Shown: positions 34,951-46,169, counted from the stretch's first letter. The stretch is 64,000 nt of DNA from Prorocentrum cordatum (GCA_963575745.1 CAUYUJ010012736.1:167001-231000); one strand, 5' to 3'. Translations and numbers: made by a program. Notes: generated by a model not told the origin, from the letters alone.

Positions 34951-34975
34951 ACAAAAAAAAAGAACAACATAACAA
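34660..34975 (+). repeat. GA-rich tract
   Basis: About 300 bp of GAGAGA with A runs. Smaller GA tracts are at 22,136-22,225 and 28,340-28,378. Confidence 0.95.
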
Positions 34976-35467
34976 AGATAGAGAGACAGCCACAACAGCG
35001 GAGAGCGCGACAGGCGCCAGCACCGCTACAGCTGTGGGCTCGGCATACGCAGGGGGGGGGCAGGGCCTTGGTGAGGCAAGCAAACGACGCGCCCGGTGCA
35101 GCGGGGGGGCGCCAGAGGGAGTAAATTTGTCGGTCCGCCGTGGGGTCGGACTGTGTGCGCGCTGTGTGGTCGGACTGCGGAGTCTGCCGCCCGAGGCATC
35201 GCCCTGGTGTGGCCGCGACGGCTGGTCGTACGACTGAGGTCGGTACGCCAACGGCGTGACCACCGGCCGTTGCAGTGCCGCGGGGCTGTGCGCGGTCGTA
35301 GATCGTCGGGGCGGCGTCGAGCACGACCTGCTCGTGGCCAGCGTCGTCGCTAACATCCCCGTCGCCATCTTCCTCCTCGCCCTCCCGGCTCCGCGCGGGC
35401 CCAAGCGCGGGTGGGCATGAGGAAGATGAGAAAAGGAGGGGGTGTGGCCCGGCGCCTCTGGGACTCG

Positions 35468-35592
35468 CCATCGCTCGGACGTCCATTCCCTGTGTTTTCC
35501 TCGGTCTCGTGCGTGGTTGTTTCGCCAAATGATCAAGGATGCTCCTCGATGGTCCTCGCCGAGGGGAAAATGCACACGTCCGAGCGATGCCC
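35468..35592. mobile_element. Family C hairpin element, copy 1 (TCGCTCGGACGT ends)
   Basis: Ends CATCGCTCGGACGTCCATTC and ACACGTCCGAGCGATGCC are inverted copies. Interior shares GATCAAGGATGCTCCTCGATG with copy 2. Confidence 0.72.
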
Positions 35593-35726
35593 AGGGGATG
35601 GCAGGGAGGGCGCCCGCGGCGGTCGGACGGGTGTCAGCGGGAACGTTGCTGAGGGCCGTACAGGCTGCTGAAGAGCTTACTGGCGCACCGCTGCCGTGAT
35701 ATTGTGCGGATTTTCGCCGCCACAGC

Positions 35727-35757
<31 letters not shown>

Positions 35758-35834
35758 CGTCGTCATCGTCGTCGTCGTCGTTGTAGTCGACGTCGTTGTC
35801 GGTCACGCCGTCGTCGTCGTCGTGGTCGTGGTTG

Positions 35835-35865
<31 letters not shown>

Positions 35866-35904
35866 CGTGGTCGTCGTCGTCGTCGCCGTGGTCGTCGTCG
35901 TCGT

Positions 35905-35955
35905 CGTCCGCCTTCACGGTCGGCGGCACTGGCTGCAAGGCCTTCGCAATATCCG
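35905..35955 (+). repeat. Short duplicated block next to a GTC tract (partner 37,848-37,912)
   Basis: GTCGGCGGCACTGGC and AAGGCCTTCGCAATAT recur at 37,877-37,912, both directly after GTC runs (35,755-35,905 and 37,850-37,868). Confidence 0.75.
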
Positions 35956-36369
35956 CCCCAAATTCCCAGACGGGCATCTCCGCCCGACTTCTTCGCACCG
36001 TGCTGGGCTTCAGAATCGGAGGAACAAGAGAAGGCGACACCAACACCACCAGGGCGAGGAGATGCGAGGAGGCAAAGGGGGTCTGGCGTGTCGCCCCCCC
36101 CCCCCCCCTCGCTCGAGAGACATCCCGGGCCTCCAGCTCGGGGAGGCATCCTGGACCTCCTCGCTGGAGCTGGGCCCCCTGTTTTGGTGCTGGTGTCACT
36201 TCTCCTACCTCCGATCCCGGGCCTCCAGCTCGGGGAGGCATCCTGGACCTCCTCGCTGGAGCTGGGCCCCCTGTTTTGGTGCTGGTGTCACTTCTCCTAC
36301 CTCCGATCGAAATCGGAAAATCAAACCGAGCACGGCGGATCCGGGACAGTCAGGGGAAGGCCACCCTTG

Positions 36370-36532
36370 AAGGGGCCCTGGGACACACAAAGAAAGACAC
36401 ACGAATGACATGATCCCCCTATACTTTCCCACATGTTCTGGGTTTCTGTCTTCCCCCCCACTTCCCATATTTTCCCATATTTTCTGGGGAATCGACGATT
36501 CATTGTGTCTGTGTGTTTTTTCCCCTCACTGA
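36370..36532 (+). mobile_element. Family A short element, copy 5
   Basis: Begins AAGGGGCCCTGGGACACAC and ends TTTCCCCTCACTGA. ACCCT flanks both sides. It lies 75 bp downstream of kinase exon 5, antisense to the gene. Confidence 0.75.
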
Positions 36533-36606
36533 ACCCTGCCAGGCCCGCCCCGCCCCGGCGCCCGCGGCGGCCGGGCGGGTGCGCGCACAAGGGGGGGGGG
36601 GGCGGC

Positions 36607-36670
36607 AGCCCACACGTCGAGCGCGGGGCCGTACTTGGCGTCGCCGAGCAGGAGCTCGATGGCCCGGTAC
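36607..36670 (-). CDS. Kinase exon 5: P+1 loop / APE region and DVWA
   Basis: A 64-nt exon encodes YRAIELLLGDAK and then YGPALDVWA. It matches the kinase segment WYRAPELLLG..Y..AVDVWS: P+1 loop, APE motif and start of helix alphaF with its invariant Asp. The acceptor is CAACCCAG before GTACCGG, the donor is GC (GGGCT then GCCGCC). Its first base completes a codon from an unseen exon; a preceding TG would make the usual Trp. The APE proline is replaced by Ile (AIE), and the Glu is kept. An element of the ACACAAATAAATACACAC family lies 75 bases downstream within the intron. Confidence 0.87.
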
Positions 36671-36844
36671 CTGGGTTGCTGGTCTTCTCCCCTCCCGCCT
36701 CCCATTGCCCTCCTCCTCCTCCTCCTCCTCCTCCTCCTCCACCTTCTGCTCCTCCTCCTCCTCCTCCTCCCCGTACTCCTCTTCCTCCTCGTCGTCCTCC
36801 TCCTCCTTCTCCTCCTCCTCCTTCTCCTCCTCCTTGTTCTCGAT

Positions 36845-37340
36845 ACATGCATGCATGCATGCATGCATGCATGCATGCATGCACGTATGTATGTATGTAT
36901 GTATGTATGTATGTATGTATGTATGTATGTATGTATGTATGTATGTATGTATGTATGTATGTATGTATGTATGTATGTATGTATGCATGTATGCAAAAGT
37001 GCATGCATACACGCATGTATACATGTGTACATGCATGCATGCATGCATGCACACATGCACATGTACATACGTACGTGCATGCACAGATGCATACAAACAT
37101 ACATATGTGCATATTTACTTACAGGCATGCAAGCATGCTTGCGTTTGTGCATGTATGTATACATGCATGCACACCTACATAAATACACACATGCGTGCAT
37201 GCGTGTATACATACATACGTCCATGCATGTCTACGTCACGCATGCACACATACACACATATATATATATACACATAATTACATACCTTCAGCCAGACAGA
37301 CATGCATGCATACATCTACACAAATCCGCCGACCCTGTCG
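36845..37340 (+). repeat. ATGC/GTAT tetranucleotide array
   Basis: ATGC units (36,846-36,885) pass into about 26 GTAT units (to 36,990) and then degenerate ATGT/ATAC sequence. Met-Tyr-Val-Cys open frames in all six readings follow from the 4-bp period. Confidence 0.95.
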
Positions 37341-37604
37341 GCGTGTGCGAGGGGCTTGGCTGTTCGAGTCGTCGTCTCCGTCGGTCGTCGCCTCCGTCGT
37401 CCCCTTTCCCTGCAGCTTCCTTCTCAAGCTCGTGAGCGAGAGAAAAATCTAGCAGTGTCGTAATCGAGTCGAAGGGAAGCCCCTTCCCTTTGATCCCTTC
37501 CCCAGGGGGGGGGGTCCCGGGGGGGTCCCGGGGGGTGGGGGGGGGGGGTGGGGGGCAGATTCGTTTTTCCTCGGGCGGCCTAGAAACCTCGAAAACACTC
37601 CAAA

Positions 37605-37835
37605 TGAGGTCCGAATGCCCAAGATGGCCCCCGAGACGGCCCAAGAGGGCCCCGAGTCGCCCAAAGATCGGCCGAAAACGCCCAAGATAGCCCCAAGACC
37701 GTCCAAGAAGCCTCCAAGACGTCCCAGGCCCCCTCCAAGAGACCCCCAGGAAGCCCCAAGAGGCCCCCACGAGGCTTCCAAGCGGCCCCGAAGAGCTTCC
37801 CAAGAGGCCCACAAACTACCCCCAAGAGGCCCCCA
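37605..37835 (+). repeat. CCAAGAGGCC array
   Basis: About ten units (CCAAGATGGCCCCCGAGACG, CCAAGAGGCCCCC) before the GTC tract at 37,850. Confidence 0.8.
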
Positions 37836-37904
37836 AGAGCGCTCGTCGTCGTCGTCGTCGTCGTCGCCATTCAGGGTCGGCGGCACCGGCCATAAGGCCT
37901 TCGC

Positions 37905-38630
37905 AATATACACGTATACATACGTACACACATGCATGCATGCATACGTACGTACACACATCCATACTTACACACATACCAACACACATACACACATACA
38001 CACGCACACATACAGTTCTGCATACATACATGCACATGTGCATACATGCATATCCACGTACATACATACATACATACATACATACATACATACATACATA
38101 CATACATACATACATACACACATACATACATACATACATACATACATACATACATACATACATACATACATACATACGTACATACGTACGTACGTACGTA
38201 CGTACGTACGTACGTACGTACATACAGCCACACAGACAGACAGCCATACACGCATACATGCATGCATACATATATGCACACATGCATACATACATACATA
38301 CACACATACATACATACATACATACATACATACATACATACATACATACATACACATACATCCATACATACATACATCCATACATCCATACATCCATACA
38401 TCCATACATCCATACATCCATACATACATACATACATACATACATACATACATACACACATACTCGCACGTATACATATATATATAGCAGCACGCGTACA
38501 CATATACATGCATGCATGCATACATGCATGATGCATACGTACATACATACGTGCATGGGCGCATGCATGTTTAAATGCATGTACGCATACATGCATCAAT
38601 GCATGCAAGCATACATATATAAATATAGCT
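37905..38630 (+). repeat. CATA/CATC/CGTA tetranucleotide array
   Basis: CATA units at 38,050-38,175 and 38,285-38,350, CGTA units at 38,178-38,220, CATC units at 38,365-38,425. The units are largely the reverse complement of the 36.9-kb array, so the two could pair. Confidence 0.95.
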
Positions 38631-39088
38631 GTATGGCAAGACGGAAGGCGAGGTACAGTGCATCAGGGAAAGAAGAGGGTGCGCAGACAACATGCCTATA
38701 CAACATATTCAACACGCACTCCGTCAGCCCCCAGGGGCCTCCAGACCTGCAGATCCGCAGAAGCACAAGACATACTACAACGACCGACTCCTCCTCCTCT
38801 TCCTCCTGCTCCTCCTCCTCTTCCTCCTCCTCCTCCTCTTTCTCCTCCTCCTCCATCTCCCCTCGGACGCACGCCAACATGGGCTCCAGATCCATGGATC
38901 TGGCGCGTGGACGCCAGATCACGGCTCGGGGGGGAGGCCTCAGAAAATGAAATCGAGTGCCGCTTGACTTGGCGACGGAGCGCGTCGATTTGGCATGGTA
39001 GCGGGACCCGTCGTGAACCCACGCGTCTTGATCCATAGTCCATCTTTGCGGTTCCTCGGTTCTGCTCCTCTTCTCCCCCTCCTCCCCC

Positions 39089-39253
39089 TACAGTTGGGCT
39101 GCTGAAAGAAGGAACGCTAAATAAGGAACGAAGCCCCTTGTTGGCCCTGTAAGCGCCTTCGTGCCCCAGGAGGGCAAGAGGAACAGCACTGGAGGAACCT
39201 AAGGAACATCGAGCCCCTTCCGAACCCTAATCGTTCCCAGCGTCTTGACTGTA
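39089..39253. mobile_element. Family G element, copy 2
   Basis: Ends TACAGTTGGGCTGCTG and CAGCGTCTTGACTGTA are imperfect inverted repeats. The interior AAATAAGGAACGAAGCCCC and CTAAGGAACATCGAGCCCC match copy 1. Confidence 0.7.
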
Positions 39254-39858
39254 TGGCCGTGACACAAATTAAGACTGGCTTCACATGAAGTTTCACAGGC
39301 CGGACTGATCCATGAGGATCCCGGGCTCCCAAACGGGGCGAACAAAAAGGCCATCGCATTTGTCCCGCGACCCCAACCTCACGCTGCCTGGCGCATCCCC
39401 TCCCAAGCAAGGAGGCACCCCAGACCCCAGACGACGTAGCGTTTTCTCCTTGGACCAGGCGTTGCTTCATAGGGGGGCAATGAAGAGGGGGTGGGAAGGT
39501 GCACCTCAGTGCACGCTGGGGACCATGGCTGGACCCAAATGTTGTGTTCCGTTTTGTTGTCGTGCAGTTGCTCGTTGTACTCTGCCTGCTTTTGTTTCTG
39601 CACCTCCCTGCCACAACGAAGAACCAAACACAGCCGAAAGCCGGCAAGACAGCGTCTAGGTCCAGCCCTGCTGGGGACCGCGCCCATGTCTTCTCCACTC
39701 CCGCCCCCCCGCCATCGGCGGAGGGCCACTCGAAACACCAGCGGCGACCCTCCCGCCCGGCGCCAGTCCACCCCCGGGTCCCTCCGCGCCCGCTGCGCGG
39801 GGCGGATGCAGCAGGTGGCGACGGGAAGCCTCCGGGAAACCTCTCAAAAAGGGATCTG

Positions 39859-39987
39859 GCCATCGCTCGGACGTCCATTCCCTGTGCTTTTGTCGGTGTC
39901 GTGCGTGATTTTTTCGCAAAATGATCAAGGATGCTCCTCGATGGCCCTCGCCGAAAGAAAAATGCACACGTCCCCGAACGATGCCAA
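39859..39987. mobile_element. Family C hairpin element, copy 2
   Basis: CATCGCTCGGACGTCCATTC at the left and ACACGTCCCCGAACGATGCC at the right, with the same interior as copy 1. Confidence 0.72.
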
Positions 39988-40217
39988 GGGAAAACAAACA
40001 CTTTGGATCTGCGGGGCGGGAGCGCACCTCTTCCGCTAAGAGCTAGGCGGGCGACGCACAGCTTTGCTTACTTAGGAGACAGCAGGGCAAACAAGCACAC
40101 GCAAACGCCAGGGCGTTGCCCTGGCGGGCCCTCCTCCCACCCAGCCCTCTCCACGCTCCTCCTCCGCTCCGTCCCCCTCCCCCATCTTTGGCGACGGCCC
40201 ACGCCAGGAGGAGACAA

Positions 40218-40360
40218 TAGGGGGCCACGTGCGAACCCTACCCCTACCCCCCACGATTTCTGAGGGGGAGGCTGGGGTTCACGACGTGCGGGAGCTCCCG
40301 AGCGAAGTGAACCCCACCCTCCCCCTCAGAAATCGTATAGGGTTCGCACGTGGCCCCCTA
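40218..40360. mobile_element. 143-bp near-palindromic element (TAGGGGGCCACGTGCGAACC)
   Basis: Two arms of about 60 bp (TAGGGGGCCACGTGCGAACC at the left, GGTTCGCACGTGGCCCCCTA at the right) enclose a 24-bp centre. The exact 5-bp duplication GACAA lies at 40,213-40,217 and 40,361-40,365. Confidence 0.83.
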
Positions 40361-40377
40361 GACAAGCGGACCACCGC

Positions 40378-40503
40378 CACCGAGAACCCGTGGGGGCGGG
40401 ACCGAACACTGGGCGGTGGCGCGCCCGAGCGTCGCCCTGGGCTGGGCGACGCTCGGGCGTGCCGCCGCCCAGGGGTCGGTCCCTTACCCGCGGGTGCTCG
40501 GGA
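40378..40503. repeat. GC-rich hairpin next to the 143-bp element
   Basis: GGACCGAACACTGGGCGG and GCGCCCGAGCGTCGCCC are mirrored by GGGCGACGCTCGGGCG and CCGCCCAGGGGTCGGTCC around TGGGCT. It is probably another foldback element; no target duplication was found. Confidence 0.65.
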
Positions 40504-40859
40504 ACAGTTGGCTGGCGTGCCCACAAGGGCTTTCACATGCAACGCGGGCAGAACCACGCCTCTGGCAGGGGGCCATCTAGGACCAGGACGGGAGGGAGAC
40601 GATCATGTTCGGGTTCTCCAGGTCCTCTCGGGGGGGGGATAGGGGCTGCTGCATCGGGAGATGGCGAGGCAGGGCTGTAGACGGCAACTGCACGGAGGTG
40701 TTCGTGGGCGCAGCGATGAGTTTTGTTTCCCAGGGAGATCCCCTCATCGAGTCGCCAACGAATCAGACACTACAATGCAACCAAGCATGACCAAAGACTT
40801 ACATCATTGAGACCGCGTGCCACGAAACATGGCTATGTACCAAAACGCAAATGCATGCT

Positions 40860-41218
40860 TTATGCGCGGGGCGCATGCTCGCACAACTTGCATGGCACAT
40901 TCGGCTGTGACAAGTTCCCGTTGAACGGCGTCATTGAGAAACAACACGGTAGCCAATCACAGCATGATCGAATGGCGGATCGGGTGCATTTGCCAATACG
41001 ACGACGCCGCAGGACCCGAGACCCGCAGACAAAGCCGCCATCATAAAAGACTTGGAGGTGCATTTCCGCCTCCACTTTTTCAACAAGCCATAGGGATCTC
41101 GATTGTCGACCCCTTCCGTGATTAACCAACAAATTACCCCTAACCCTGTGGGAGGATTCTCTAAGTTAGGAGGGCCAAAAAATGTCGGATTTGGCTGTTC
41201 TGTCGAAGAACACCGCAC
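40860..41218 (-). pseudogene. Possible RNase H-like remnant downstream of the LINE
   Basis: Two overlapping minus frames together resemble the start of an RNase H fold. One has MHLQVFYDGGF at about 41.06 kb, like the LxVYTDGS strand with its first catalytic Asp. The neighbouring frame continues LGSCGVVVLANAP and then HAVIGYRVVS at about 41.0-40.93 kb, like the WGVV..strand 2-3 region. A frameshift separates them. It could be the tail of the same LINE, split from it by a 194-bp insertion at 41,529-41,722 and an unrecognised stretch. The match rests on pattern only. Confidence 0.35.
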
Positions 41219-41528
41219 CGAAGTATGATCCCTAATGCGAAGACGGGGGTCTCAGTGAGGACGCGTCTTCATTGTGTTATTAGGGTTAGGCGTTCTGTTA
41301 TCCTTGATGACTCCTCGCGGCCCAGAGAGGTATGGCAAGCCATATCAGCTATTTGATTAAATTATCGTGGCCGCCAATCGCGTGAGAGTAAGAACCCTGC
41401 TTTGCGGCGAAATGTGTTCTACATATTATAACACAAATCCAGGGCGCGCGTGACGAGCGGCCTTTAAAAAACCCTTGCTCCAACGCCCTTCCGAATTAAA
41501 CAATCTTGTAACAGTTTCGTTGCGAACT

Positions 41529-41722
41529 TCGGGAGCGGCCAAGAGGGGAGTGTCCAAAAGAGGGGGGTGCAAAGCATGACCGGCGGCACGTGCGCGGCCC
41601 AGCGGGGGGGGGCCGGGGACGTCATGAATCCACAAGAGGCGCCCCGAGATCTGGGGAGAGATCATGGCCCCCGCCATGATATCCACCCCCCTAGTCATCA
41701 CCCCCCTCTTGTCCGCCCCCGA
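41529..41722. mobile_element. Family H element (TCGGGAGCGGCCAAGAGG ends), copy 1
   Basis: A 194-bp element TCGGGAGCGG..CCGCCCCCGA with flanks GAACT and CAACT (4 of 5). It shares its whole length with 62,953-63,139 and lies inside the retroelement debris. Confidence 0.75.
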
Positions 41723-41819
41723 CAACTACAGTGCGGGCGCGGCCGCAAGAAACCCCCGCACGAAACCCAACCCTGAGAACCCGTGCGCGAGGTGCACCTC
41801 AGGGGAAACCTGGAGCACC

Positions 41820-42110
41820 CTGAACGCAGCAGCTTCTTCAACGGCTGCGGGAAGTCACCGCGCAGCGCGAGGAGCGAAGAAACGCAGGATACCCTGACGA
41901 AAAGCATATGGTTTCTTGATGCGCGCCCGCACTGTACAACCTCCAGCTGACATGGCGCGTTCCCAAACCAGAGCCGATCCCTTTCCGCATGGCGTGGGAT
42001 CCCGATGTCCTCGGACATGTCGGCGGCGGCCTCACAGCTGATCCCCGTTTGGAACAGCGGTCGGCTCGCCTCCAGGGTAAAGGCCCCCGAGGCCATGCCA
42101 CCTGCAGACA
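41820..42110 (-). pseudogene. Unrecognised coding-like stretch
   Basis: The minus strand is open with protein-like composition (GAFTLEASRPLFQTGISCE, DMSEDIGIPRHAERDRLWFG, NAPCQLEVVQCG). No domain is recognised and no start or splice site is clear. It lies between the LINE C-terminal region and a 194-bp inverted-repeat element, so it may be part of the same retroelement debris. Confidence 0.3.
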
Positions 42111-42469
42111 CATCGCGCACACATTGTCGACAGCCTCCTCCTCCTCCTCCTCCTCCTCGATCCCCGACCTCCAGGGGGAAGGCCCTCCTCCTCCTCCTCC
42201 TCCTCCTCCTCCTCCTTGGTGACCTCCACGCCGTCACATCAGAACAATCTTCCAATCGACGTCTCCATCCGAAACCGTGCACGCCAACGAGAAGTGCATC
42301 GGATGAGAGGTGTGCTCCAGGTCGCGCACGCACCCCGTAGCCTTCACGCGCGCGCTTCTGGCGACCGACCCCTCGCATGAACGCCCACATTTCGGCGCCC
42401 CCCGGTCAACGCGCGCCCGTTGCAGAGATACTGCTGGAGTTCGTTGGTGCCACAGCTATGAATAAACGC

Positions 42470-44951
42470 GATCAACAAGATGTGTAACGATCGGCTTGTA
42501 CTTGAGATGCCCAATCCAATGTCGAAGTCGAACTACTACTCTGCGGTTGTATTGCATCCTCTTCTTGTCAAGCTTCGGCCGGAAACGAAAACACTTCGTA
42601 AATAGTCCGCGCTCCAACCGCGCCGCTACCATCAGGCTCGTTTAGTTCCGATGTGGAATTGACAAAGTAAAATCCCCAGCAGCCCAGGATGCCGCAGCGC
42701 AGGCCCGCAGCTTGAGTTTGACGGGCCGCGTGCTACGAACCTGACGCGCATACCGATAGAAACAGGCCTCCCCTTTGGATAGTCAGTGCTGGATGTGCGC
42801 GCCATTTGGGTCAGCACAGTTCAAGACGCCTCCAAATGCTTCCATCTGCTCGACGATGGAGCAGATGGGCTCGACACCCCAAGCCTGGACTTTGAATGTG
42901 TTGGTCGGCCAGGTGATAGTTTCGAGTAAGATGTCAAAGGGTTAGCTTTCCATTTCTATCCGCATCGCTCAGAATGGAGGACTGGCAAGCTGTTAACCAT
43001 GAAGGCGAACTGTTTTAGATACGGCGCGAAAAATAGGACTAGTTGTCAACCCAGCACTGCCATTCTAAACCCAATGTTATTAAGCTCGAATCCTACGGCC
43101 ATCTCCGCCCATCAACCCTCCAACTCCGAGATCATGTCCTGAAACATGCATATGAATATGTCCGTCTCCACTTCCCCACATGTTCTTGACGCTTTTGGCA
43201 TGCATAAAGGATCCGTGGCCGCAACGTCTGGCTCAGAAACCTGCACCATATCAATTAAGATATTTCAGCAAGAACCTGGCGGTGGTCGCAAGTCGCTCCC
43301 CAACTCTGCAAACTTAGCCAACATGTCAACATGTCTGACACCATCAAAAACTGTCTCTATGCCCTGGGCGCTCAACACCAACAAGACGTCCTGCCAACGC
43401 TGAGCGAAGACACGGGTTTCAAACAGCACCGCAAATGCGTCATCTACTGAAGTCTGCAGCTCATACCCAAGCTGTTGATATTCCCAGGTATGCTCGTGCG
43501 TTTGGTAATGGTCGCGTAGGACGTTGCAGTCTAAAACTTGCACAAATGGTCTATCAAACCTGACCACGGGACATGCTTGAAGTCGTCAAGCGATTGTGCC
43601 TGCTTAATGCCACGGGGAATAACCTGCCCACGTGAATACGCTCGAAACCTCCCAATCGCAATCTCGCCACAGCCGCAGAAACTCGTCAAACATATAATGT
43701 GTCATCCAATGAGGCGCGAACATCCGCATTTTACATAGAGTTTCATCGGGTCCTTGCGAGGTCTCATGTGCTAGCTTGGTCAGCTGCTCCGCAACATCAT
43801 CATAACTAGGTTACCCACTCGCCTGTCTGGTCAATGCTCGTGTTTGACCCCTTCGCGAGCATCTTGGACGAAGGGTCAAAACGCTGCGACAGACTTGGGC
43901 GAGTCCTTGGAAGTATCCTCCGCCACAGTGGGACGGCCTTCTGTCCACGTCGACCGATCTGCTGTTCCTGGCCGCTCAATCGGAGACTTAAAGGTGGAGG
44001 TGCATCCTGAAGCTTGCTACGCTTAGCCAGCGCGGAGAGGGACATTCTTAGTGATAGTCGATGTTGCCTGTCTTGTCATTCGCCAATGCGCCATCCTGCT
44101 GGTGGCTGTCGTTCTGCCTGTTCCTGGCCGTCCGCCTCTGCATCACCGTTTCCATCAGGACCTCATCAGACTCTGCCGCGTGTGTCACATGGTCCAAAAA
44201 CTCGGCAACAGACAGGACGGCTGATATGCAGAGGCATCCAAGGAAACATAACGAGATCTCGACAATCAATGAATGTGCCAATCATGTTCTCAGATGGGGA
44301 GCCTCGTAAAATCGATAGATCTTCGCTTGCGCACCAAATCGGGAACGCGTGAAACAGAGCGCGTCTCATGACGAGATCGTGAAATGGACGTGTGGACGAC
44401 GGCCGGAAAATTATCATAATGCTTGGACTCTGTATTGATGATGCTGATCCACGACACCATAGCCAGACAGAGGAATAGACAACAATACCTATCTGCGATT
44501 TCTGCCGAACAGTGCGTTAACGACCGCCCCTGGTAAGCATACTGGACCCAGCCATGTCTGCAAAAATATGCGCGGCTCGAAACCCGTGCATCTTCAAGAA
44601 ATTCAGAAGACAGGCGCACTTTCCAAACGTGTGTCCCGACAGAGGCTTGGCAAGAACCCCTCCAACGTAAACACCATCAGCCTGACTAAAAGTGGCATAC
44701 GCATCTAAACCGATCATAAAGCTGTGGGATTCCAGGTCTTTCAAAACCTCTTGTTTCGTGCGATACCACATGCTATTGGCAGCTCGCTGAGCGTGGCCCA
44801 CTCGACGATTCCGCCCTAAGAATGGTCGAGCAAATACGCAGATGCCATAGTTAATACCACAAGCCACCACCACAACAACCCAATACGTCCGATGCTGCTC
44901 CAGGTCCAAAGCAGTGTCGCTGACCCGGCTGAGAGGAAGACTATACCACAA
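42470..44951 (-). pseudogene. Degenerate LINE (non-LTR retrotransposon): endonuclease, reverse transcriptase, C-terminal region
   Basis: Minus-strand frames with many stops and shifts retain LINE landmarks in order. Near 44.70 kb MIGLDAYATF resembles the metal-binding GLDANA motif of the APE-type endonuclease. Near 44.4 kb KHYDNFPAVV may be the SDHxPV motif. At 43.33-43.36 kb ETVFDGVRHVDMLAKF matches reverse-transcriptase motif A (LDxxKAFDxVxHxxLLxxL). At 43.14 kb FICMFQDMISELE is like the residues after motif B. At 43.03-43.07 kb MAVLG, a stop, then QLVLFF occupies the motif C (ADD) position, with the catalytic Asp pair gone. At 42.5-42.6 kb KLDKKRMQYNRR..HWIGH is like the C-terminal region of such elements. 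The copy is inactive. It lies in the kinase intron between exons 4 and 5, in the same orientation as the gene, and is locally lower in GC than its surroundings. Confidence 0.72.
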
Positions 44952-45254
44952 TCAGCTCCATCTGCTGAGCGCGTCTGCTGAGGGGGGGGGAAGCCAAGTA
45001 CGCTCCAAATCGGTCCCCAGACCCCTCCCAGGATCCATCTGGTGCAACATTTACCCTGGAGAAACTCTTGTTCACGGACCCGGGATCCGACAACTGCCCC
45101 TGGAGGCCGAGGCAGGCAAAACACCTTCCCGGACTCAGAACCTCGAACCTGCCCTCAGGAGGAGGAGGAGGAGGAGGAGGAGGAGGAGGAGGAGGAGGAG
45201 GAGGAGGAGGAGGAGCCGCTCCAGAGCGTCCGCGCGTGGGGCTGGGTCCTTGGC

Positions 45255-45317
45255 GGAGATGTGCCCGAACTCCTCGTCCTGCCCGAAGGCCATCCGCGAG
45301 ATGCCGAAGTCGCAGAC
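45255..45317 (-). CDS. Kinase exon 4: DFG motif and activation loop start
   Basis: The minus strand reads VCDFGISRM, then AFGQDEEFGHIS, after an AG acceptor (GCCGAG before GTCTGCGAC). DFG is the magnesium-binding motif, and the following residues begin the activation loop. The exon starts in phase 0, as exon 3 requires. The 3' end is uncertain: a GC donor after TCC (position 45,255) or a GA donor after two further codons (position 45,249). Neither gives the 2-base overhang that exon 5 needs, so at least one more micro-exon carrying the residues before YRAIE is missing from this list. An 18-copy GGA tract lies on the donor side at 45,159-45,213. Confidence 0.84.
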
Positions 45318-45878
45318 CTCGGCACCGCGCGCGCCGCAGCGCCGCGCGCCAGGAACAATGAAAAAACACGACCGGGGGCCTCTGCCTCCTCTCTTGTCTC
45401 TCTTCCTCGCCTCCTCCTCCCCCTCTCCCCCTCTCCTCCCCCCTCTCTCTCTCCTCCTCTTCCCCTCCTCCTCCTCCTCTCTCTCCTCCTCCTCCACCCC
45501 CTGGGAGGGTAGGGCTCCCTCGTGTCACAGACGAGCAGGGTTTTCATCGGCCGCTACGACGCGACGGTCCAGGGGCGGCCGTTGGCCGCTCCATGTGCCC
45601 CCAGGCGTTCGCCCTCGCGGAGCTGGAACGGCAGCGTGAGGCAGGGAAACTCTGGCTACCTATGAGACCACCCCAGCCTAACCCGACGGCCCACATTTCG
45701 GGTGGGGGGGGGAAAGTTCCACGCGTGTTTTTGTCAACGTTCTCCCGCGCCCCCCCCTGGGTGTGGAGGTCAAATTGAGGCCTCCCGGTTGGGTTGGGGT
45801 GGTTTGGTGGGTGATGAGAATCTGGATGGGTAACGGTGACCCTGATGAAAGAGCAACACACGCTCAAACCTACAGCTA

Positions 45879-46022
45879 GGTCGTGCATGTCCTCCTACAG
45901 GCGGATGTTGGAATAACAATAATAAATGAACAAATGATTTGAAACAAATGTATCAGAAAGATTGTCCCCACATGTTTGACTATTTTTGAAAATATTCTTC
46001 CTGCAGAGGGACGTGCCCGACG
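45879..46022. mobile_element. Family B inverted-repeat element, copy 1 (GTCGGGC ends)
   Basis: Left end AGGTCGTGCATGTCCTCCTAC, right end CCTGCAGAGGGACGTGCCCGA. Interior AT-rich with GACTATTTTTGAAAAT near the right end as in the other copies. Confidence 0.7.
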
Positions 46023-46169
46023 TAACTTACAGGGGCGGAGGACTGGGGAAAGGCAGGGAGAGGACGGCCCTGCAGGTATGCGGGTGAGGGTTTTGTCGGA
46101 CTCCCCGAGGGGCGCTCCCGCTCGAGGGTTGGTCCCCGTCTGACAACACGGAGAAAAACAAACTGTGCT

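Noticed and set aside
36321-38608. Met-Tyr-Val-Cys and Thr-His-Ile-Tyr frames of 200-340 residues
   Set aside because: Four-base repeats keep all six frames open; not genes.
39019-39043. Candidate micro-exon (GLWIKTRG-like, minus strand) to precede the YRAIE exon
   Set aside because: AG and GT borders exist and it ends with the needed two bases, but its start phase does not fit any allowed exit of exon 4, and the Trp position would be Gly.
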